Assembly (NCBI GenBank): GCA_947179485.1
Contig: OX359247.1
Span: 51,185,131-51,249,130, forward strand
Direction of reading: 5' to 3'
From: Allacma fusca
Taxonomy: Eukaryota; Arthropoda; Collembola; Symphypleona; Sminthuridae
DNA: 64,000 nt
Translations under genes and position numbers: made by a program
The notes under the pieces: model-generated
Told to the model about the DNA's origin: nothing
The model's input: the letters and a program-made list of their open reading frames with translations, nothing else
Databases searched by the model: none
Part shown: one piece after another, positions 58,426 through 64,000 of the stretch
Numbering within the stretch: the first letter of the stretch is position 1
Layout: each line of letters opens with the position of its first letter

Positions 58426-58961
58426 ATGTTTTGTTGTCGGTGGTGTATTATTTATTTGAGCATTTTTCAGTTTCAGGACTATACATATATCTGTAACACA
58501 AAATTAATTTATGCTTACATTTACTATTTTTATTATTGAGGGAAATTTAAACTTAAAAGCATAGTTCATCAAATTCTACACTCGCAGACAAAAATCTCTG
58601 AAAAGTCATCAAAATGTCACTGCACGTTTTTGACAACTACTAAAATTCATAACAACATGAGTTTACTTTCATAAAAAGTGTGATCCTGTCAATTTGGAGT
58701 CGGTGCAACCTGGAATCCGAGGACTCTGAGAGGAAGGGAAATACAGAGGAAAAGCCGGCTAAGCAGTATACATCCACGCTTATATCTTAACCCAAGGAAG
58801 ACTCCTATGGGCAAAAGCTAAGTCACTTTTCTTACGAGTGTACGTGGTGCCAAGCCACTCCTTCCAATCTATCCATATCTGTTAAAGGTGATACTAGCAC
58901 AGGACGTATGTATATGTAGAAACCAGGGACATCCGTACCTTTCCAGCTCCGGGACAACAAC

Positions 58962-59067
58962 ATATCGTTGGCTAAATTCTAAAAAGTACCATTTTCATTT
59001 GCGAACCCATTTAAAAGCATGGGTTGTGAAATGAAAATGGTACTTTTTAGAATTTAGCCGACGATAT
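58962..59067. mobile_element. 106-bp near-perfect palindromic MITE
   Basis: Two arms of about 48 bp are inverted copies (ATATCGTTGGCTAAATTC at the left, its complement at the right) with an 8-10 bp loop around TTTAAAAG. End motif CGTYGGC and flanking ATAT are shared with the larger MITE at 34061-34880. A decayed relative lies at 20813-20913. It sits inside the half-LINE 5' leader. Confidence 0.85.
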
Positions 59068-59105
59068 GAATGAGATCCAAAAGAATCAAATTTACTGAAC
59101 CAACA

Positions 59106-59670
59106 ATGAATGAGATAATGGTGGAATTAAGGAAAATCAGTGCGAAGCTGGAAGGTTTCGATAAACGACTGGAGACTGGAAAAAGTAAATGAGACCTTAC
59201 AAAGATGTCAACTCCAAGTCACAGAACTAACAGAACGTATCGAGGCACTTGAAATCAGGGAAAGAAAGAAGACTATAATTATACATGGCATAGAATACCA
59301 TAATCCTGAGACTGAAGGGGAACTGCAGAAGAAGCTTGAATCATTCTTAGGAAACCAACTTCAGATACAGCCAGACTACGTTGCTTCATTTCGTCGGCTT
59401 GGAAAACCGGACAAAATCAAAAGACCAGTGTTAGTCTCTCTACATATGGATTGGCAAAAATCTGTGATCTACAAGAAAGGGACAAATTTTCAAATCAGAG
59501 ATGATCTCCCGCCGAATATTAGACAGAAGCAATCAATACTCCTCTTGGAAAGGAAAAAAGCAAAGGCAAGGGGAGACACCGTGAAAATGACTCCAACACT
59601 TCTCACGATCAATGGAATAGCCTACTTTTTCAACTTTGAAAACAAAAATGTTGTGAAAAACAAACATTAG
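59106..59670 (+). pseudogene. LINE ORF1, frameshifted
   Basis: The ATG at 59106 opens a frame (MNEIMVELRKISAKLEG and on) that meets TGA near 59190. The coiled coil continues in the next frame from about 59172 (LEKVNETLQ), so a one-base indel near 59165-59190 splits the gene. The rest reads KKTIIIHGIEY, an RRM-like core, and a basic C-terminus to TAG at 59670, resembling the intact ORF1 at 44.8-45.5 kb in layout. It is not functional as one polypeptide. Confidence 0.8.
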
Positions 59671-59878
59671 TGATACAGAACCACCCAAAAATGCGGATGT
59701 GTTCTGTTTTTATGTGAAACCTGGTAGATAGATAATGAAGAAATCACATCCATAGCCACACACGAGCTTACTATTATAAACGCCGAAAAGATGAAAACAT
59801 TACTAGAGGACGCATGAAAGGGGGACTCATCTTTGGTGTTAAAAGTGAAATCAGATATGTAAATTCTACATAAGTGTA

Positions 59879-60065
59879 GTTACAGCACGAATCCGCCTCA
59901 ACAGTCAAAACATATACATCAAAAACACAATATTCACACAATCCAATTCATGTCAACTCTGCTACACGCCTTGCTCGGATGACAATTTCCTACATCTAAT
60001 CTTCAACTGCACAAAGTCACAAATGCTCAAGAATCTCTTTTCCCACCGGATCCGGACAGGCACTC
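59879..60065 (+). pseudogene. LINE ORF2 C-terminal remnant (CCHC knuckle)
   Basis: The frame reads from VTARIRLNSQN into C-x2-C-x10-H-x4-C (Cys codon at 59951, last Cys at 60008-60010), followed by TKSQMLKNL. It matches the C-terminal knuckle layout of LINE ORF2 at 41.5 kb. No reverse transcriptase motif precedes it. Confidence 0.75.
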
Positions 60066-60234
60066 TTACTGATATTCGAACATGACTCTAAATATGATTT
60101 CTGCAAACATGTTTATGATTACCTAGATAAACTCAGATTTTTGTAAGATTAACCCGTTAAAATGAACAAACATATTGAAGGGGCTAAGTCCCAGATCAAT
60201 AAAAGCTACTACTACTATTTTTATTATTGAAGAA

Positions 60235-63200
60235 CCACAACCTACTACGATGTGTTTTTGTAATATTTTTTATACTACGAAAATAATAAAGCTTCTGTAA
60301 GTAACTTGTACTTGGTTTTGTTATTGGGGTTTATTGGAACTTCCCAGTTGATACTACTACATTGATGATGATCAGGCGAAACAAATTAAACATAATAACA
60401 TTGGATTTAAGAGGCAAAAATAAAAATACAGCCAATAATTAGTAGAGCAAGTAGACGTAGCATCATTATCAGATCAGACTTGGTGATCACTTTTATATAA
60501 TAATTGTAATAAATTCTGCTCTAATAATTATTTATGAATGTGGAAACTCCTTTCAGAATTGAAATAATACCATTAACGTTTTGAACTTACAGGCTCAGGC
60601 ATTCAGTATTCGAGTTATAAAAGTTAGTATTGATTTTCAACTCGATTAAAATATTGTTGAAATTTGGGGCGTGCAAACATGTAGCCCAAGTAAAAAAATT
60701 CTTCACCCACACCAACCAAGGCAACCTAATACGAGAAAATTTAAATGGAAATAATTGAGAATTTCTGTCAAGAACTAAAAATATATAGTTTTAATCTTGC
60801 CCGATGATGATGCAAGGTGATATTAGGTTTAAATAAATCCTCTTGAAACTTGCTACAAATTCAGTGTGTCGAAATATGTTGTTCCAAGGTTCATTCTCGT
60901 TTGGTGCATACATCCACAGCCCTAACATCTGGCAAAACAAAGTTCATGGTTTATAATAACTCGTCAAGAATATTTTCAATATCTAAGTAAATAGTGAATG
61001 ACAATAAAATCACTAATGTACGTATCCACGCAGGTATTAACCAATTGAACGAAACTACCAGTCAAAGCCATTACGCATGTATTTAAATCGTATTGGCTGA
61101 TATTATTAGCCCTCAGGCAATCCGCAAGGTCCGAAAAAATGGGGGGACAACATTTTTAATTGAATTTAGTTACTTTACTGCGTCAACATGCACACGTTTG
61201 TATGCACCTATAGGGTTACGCATTATTTTTGGATAGTTAGCTATTGAATTAAAGTAATAAGAGGCGTTATTCTCTTTATTAGATTGAATATTGAAATCGG
61301 GGGGAAAAATCGGAAATTTAAAACTACGAATGATTTTGTAACCAGCCGAGCAGTTGTCCTTTGTGCTATACGGACTTATTTTCGAAAATTTTGAAAATGC
61401 AAACGTCGTGTCAAAAATGTGAGGAAAGTGCAGGAAGTATTTATTTCCTGGTTATGCAACTTGGTGTTTTATTTTTAATACATGCGGGTTTCTAATTGTA
61501 TTAATTGCATTTGATGTGTATGAACTTCCGTGTTTGATGCAAGCCCTGACTTGATACATTTTTACACCAACCGAGTCTGACCTTTTTGGCTAAAATAGGA
61601 GGGGTTATTCAGAAATATTTATGGGCTTATAGCGATATTATGAATTTACCGTTTCGTTTACCAGCCCCTTTTCGACGTTAAATCTTTGGACTCGGTCAGT
61701 GTAAGCGTTCCCAAACTCACAGGCTTTGCGTAATAGGTGAAACGTTATCAAATGTTTTCACAATTTTTTGGAAAAATTGCAAAAAATCGATTTTTCTAAT
61801 TTTCCCTAAATCCATGAAAGCAATACATACTAGCAAATACACAGTCAAAAGTACGTACGTCAAAATATAGGCAAACTTTAGGTAACCTTTGAAACTTGTC
61901 TGTTTACCCAAAATGAACGTTAAAATAACTTTGAAAATATCGTCTCACTGTTACGTTTTTAAAACGAAACAAAATCAATAAATTGTTTCATATTCTCGTA
62001 CACCTTCGTGTGCAAGGGAAACGATTTTAATCGCTGTACTTTTTGAGATGCAATTATTTTCCCATGCTTTTAATCAAGCAGCGATGGTACGATATAAGTT
62101 ATAGCGACCAGAAAAATCGGATTTGTTCACCAGTTTAGCCTTAAGGAAAGAATAATTCTTTTTAGTTCTGAAACAATTATTCAAAACATTTCTTTTGTAA
62201 TTTTGATTAAAATCATGCCGAAGTATACACGACATTTTAGAACATTAGCTGCAACAGATGGGAGTGACTTTGACCGAAGCAAGGGTCGGATTTTTGTGGC
62301 AAGACGGGAAAATTCTTCCCACGGAAAAAATATTTCTGGCAGGGAAAATCTAAAAGAGTATAAGGATAGAATAAGAGGATATTAATAAAGTTAAGGCGAG
62401 GAGGAGTAAAAGGACCGAGTACGGGGCAGTGTGAGTCACTGATAAGGATAAGTGTGCGAGCGGAGAGCGAGCACTTGAAGGAACGGGAGTCTACGGTTAG
62501 GATCGGAGCAGGTAAGAGCTCCTGGGATTTATTAGGGATTATCAGTAGGAAGGATTCATTGGAATAATAATTAGGATTGGTTATTAGAATAAAGGATTGA
62601 TTGTGGATTCGGATTGTTGTAAAGGTGTTGTGTTTGAATCAGAATAAATAGAAAGGACTTAATTATCAAAAGGACAATTCGGACTTAAAGAATTAGTGTT
62701 TAAAGGATTAATTGGATAAGATAGTTTTCATCTTTCCACCATCACTACCACACCATAGGTCGCGGTCGTAATGCCGCCTCACAGCCAGGCATACACCCCG
62801 AAGATCATAATTATTTAGTGATCTTCCCAGCATCATCTAAAGGACCATAAAAGAATCCCACACCTAATTTTCACATCGTTACAAAGGGCAGGGATTTAGG
62901 AAGGGAAACGGAATTTAAAATTTGTTGATCTATTTTAGTAGGGAGTTTCAAATTTGTTGGTGTGTTTCAGGGAAATTCGTTATGTAAACAGATTTTTAGA
63001 TCGACTCACCTTATTTGATATGGTTTTTACGTCTTGTAGGGATATTGTCTTCAGGCAAGGATATTTGAAATCGTTGATGACCCCTCTGCAGTGACCAAAA
63101 CTTCAGCAGTGAAATTCAGAAATGATCTTCCAGGAAAATTTACAAAAATTCGACCCCTGAACCAAAGTAGATACACCGGCTGTTCTGAAGCTAAGAATAA

Positions 63201-63590
63201 ATTTAAGATCAATTTTATTATTCCCTGTAAGAATGATTCTTGCTGACATTAAAGGTGATGGCGCAGATGAACAACAATCTTATAAATAAATATTGGGTAA
63301 GCAAAATTAGCGACGACAAATATTCATGATTATAACTGCTGGTTACATTCACCAAACGATTGCAAGATAATTTGAACAGGCCAATAATGATTGATAACAT
63401 GTTAATAATTATAGAAATTAGTAAATTAGACTGCAATGCTTGCAGTTATTTGATAATGTATTTTAAACTTTTTAGCAATTTTAAAGTAAAACATATCGTC
63501 CGCATGCCGTTTAGTTTATTCTAATTACCATTATCAGCTATAATAATTGTTGACGAAATTTCTATTATTGTTTATTCATTTACGAAAAAA
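60235..63590. other. Intergenic stretch, no supported gene
   Basis: AT-rich to 62200. A purine-rich, LTR- or leader-like stretch spans about 62215-62890, including a 56-codon ATG frame (62215-62385) with no family signature. No terminal or target repeats could be established for it. Confidence 0.35.
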
Positions 63591-63594
63591 TACT

Positions 63595-63858
63595 TGAATA
63601 ATCAAGTTCAAATACAAGTTCAAGTTCACTTTTAAGTCAAGTTATGTGTCCAGCTTGAACGTCAAGTTCTAATCAAGTTCAAGTTCTACACAATGAACTT
63701 GAAAATCGTGTATTAGAATACTCAAGTTGCTTGAGAAACTTGATTCATCAAGTACAAATGCGGCTACCTCGTTTAGACAATTTTTCATGTTCAAGTCAAG
63801 TTCAAGTCAAGTTATCTAAAATAACTTGACTTGAACGCAGCTCTGACCATCATATTGT
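63595..63858. repeat. CAAGTTCAAGTCAAG repeat island, one element end
   Basis: Dense CAAGTTCAAGTC words in both orientations end with GAACGCAGCTCTGACC, which looks like a transposon terminus (complement begins CAGAGCTGCG). No partner terminus was found upstream. A perfect 16-bp-arm inverted repeat lies at 63800-63836 with a 5-bp loop. Confidence 0.6.
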
Positions 63859-64000
63859 GCCATCCAGTTGTGCAAATTATTTTACCCAGAAGGGTAATAA
63901 CTTCAGAACCTCTACCTTTTACGCATAATAATTAAGTTTATGTTAGTGAATTCCGTACACGTGTTTTTATTTTAGTTCTTTTTCTCCATTACCGCATTTG

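Larger units (their letters stand above)
58540..60213 (+). mobile_element. Internally deleted LINE ('half-LINE'), 17-bp target duplication
   Basis: The unit is bounded by the perfect 17-bp direct repeat ACTATTTTTATTATTGA (58523-58539 and 60214-60230) and ends with AATAAAAGCTACTACT, a TAC-repeat tail. It carries a 5' leader with a MITE inside, an ORF1 and only the ORF2 C-terminal CCHC region (about 59879-60065); endonuclease and reverse transcriptase are gone. It must have been mobilised by another element's ORF2. It starts about 115 bp after the stop of membrane protein II. Confidence 0.85.

Noticed and set aside
62199..62882. Possible LTR beginning TGTAATTTTG and ending ATCGTTACA
   Set aside because: The five bases on the two sides do not match and no polypurine tract or primer-binding site was found; left as unresolved.
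1..64000. tRNA, rRNA or CRISPR features
   Set aside because: No cloverleaf with A and B boxes, no conserved rRNA core and no regular direct-repeat array could be recognised by eye; a covariance-model scan would be needed to exclude tRNAs fully.

Overview
This is a eukaryotic nuclear window that is AT-rich and dense in introns and transposable elements. The protein-coding genes look arthropod. They include a CYP2-clan cytochrome P450, a pair of secreted acid-lipase-type alpha/beta hydrolases, an UNC-93/MFSD11-like transporter, a chemoreceptor-like seven-helix protein, two small four-helix membrane proteins and a secreted triple cystine-knot protein. Short GT-AG introns (many about 60-250 bp) fit a small arthropod genome, possibly a springtail, but the sequence alone does not prove the taxon.

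Layout. 1-4.8 kb: transposon and repeat territory, with a degenerate TTGACTAG-repeat element interrupted by a solo LTR, a 434-bp hAT-type MITE with a perfect 8-bp target duplication, and a TGTAGGC-repeat island ending just before the first gene. 4.9-6.8 kb: P450 gene, five exons, 483 aa. 9.1-12.7 kb: two unrecognised genes (163 aa, spliced; 770 aa, single exon). 13.9-14.2 kb: a possible small reverse-strand exon. 14.2-19.8 kb: gene-free, rich in TAATTA words. 19.8-22.2 kb: UNC-93-like gene, six exons. 23.2-33.0 kb: two tandem lipase genes on the minus strand with a triple cystine-knot gene between them; about 250 bp of upstream sequence was duplicated with the lipases. 33-39 kb: gene-poor, with a long-TIR MITE. 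39.2-40.7 kb: chemoreceptor-like gene. 41.3-45.9 kb: a full-length LINE on the minus strand with a 14-bp target duplication and an in-frame TAG between ORF1 and ORF2. 48.3-49.3 kb: a foldback element. 50.7-51.6 and 56.9-58.4 kb: paralogous four-helix membrane protein genes. Between them, at 53.9-56.5 kb, three hAT elements sit one inside another, each with a perfect 8-bp target duplication. 58.5-60.2 kb: an internally deleted LINE that keeps ORF1 and the ORF2 tail. 60.2-64 kb: gene-free.

Exon-intron models were built by hand from splice signals and reading phase. Every multi-exon model called with confidence above 0.5 closes in frame to a stop codon. The strongest out-of-the-ordinary signal is the set of hAT-like elements, each with its own private subterminal repeat word. 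Next are the LINE whose ORF2 appears to need stop-codon readthrough or reinitiation, and the exon-per-module triple knottin gene.
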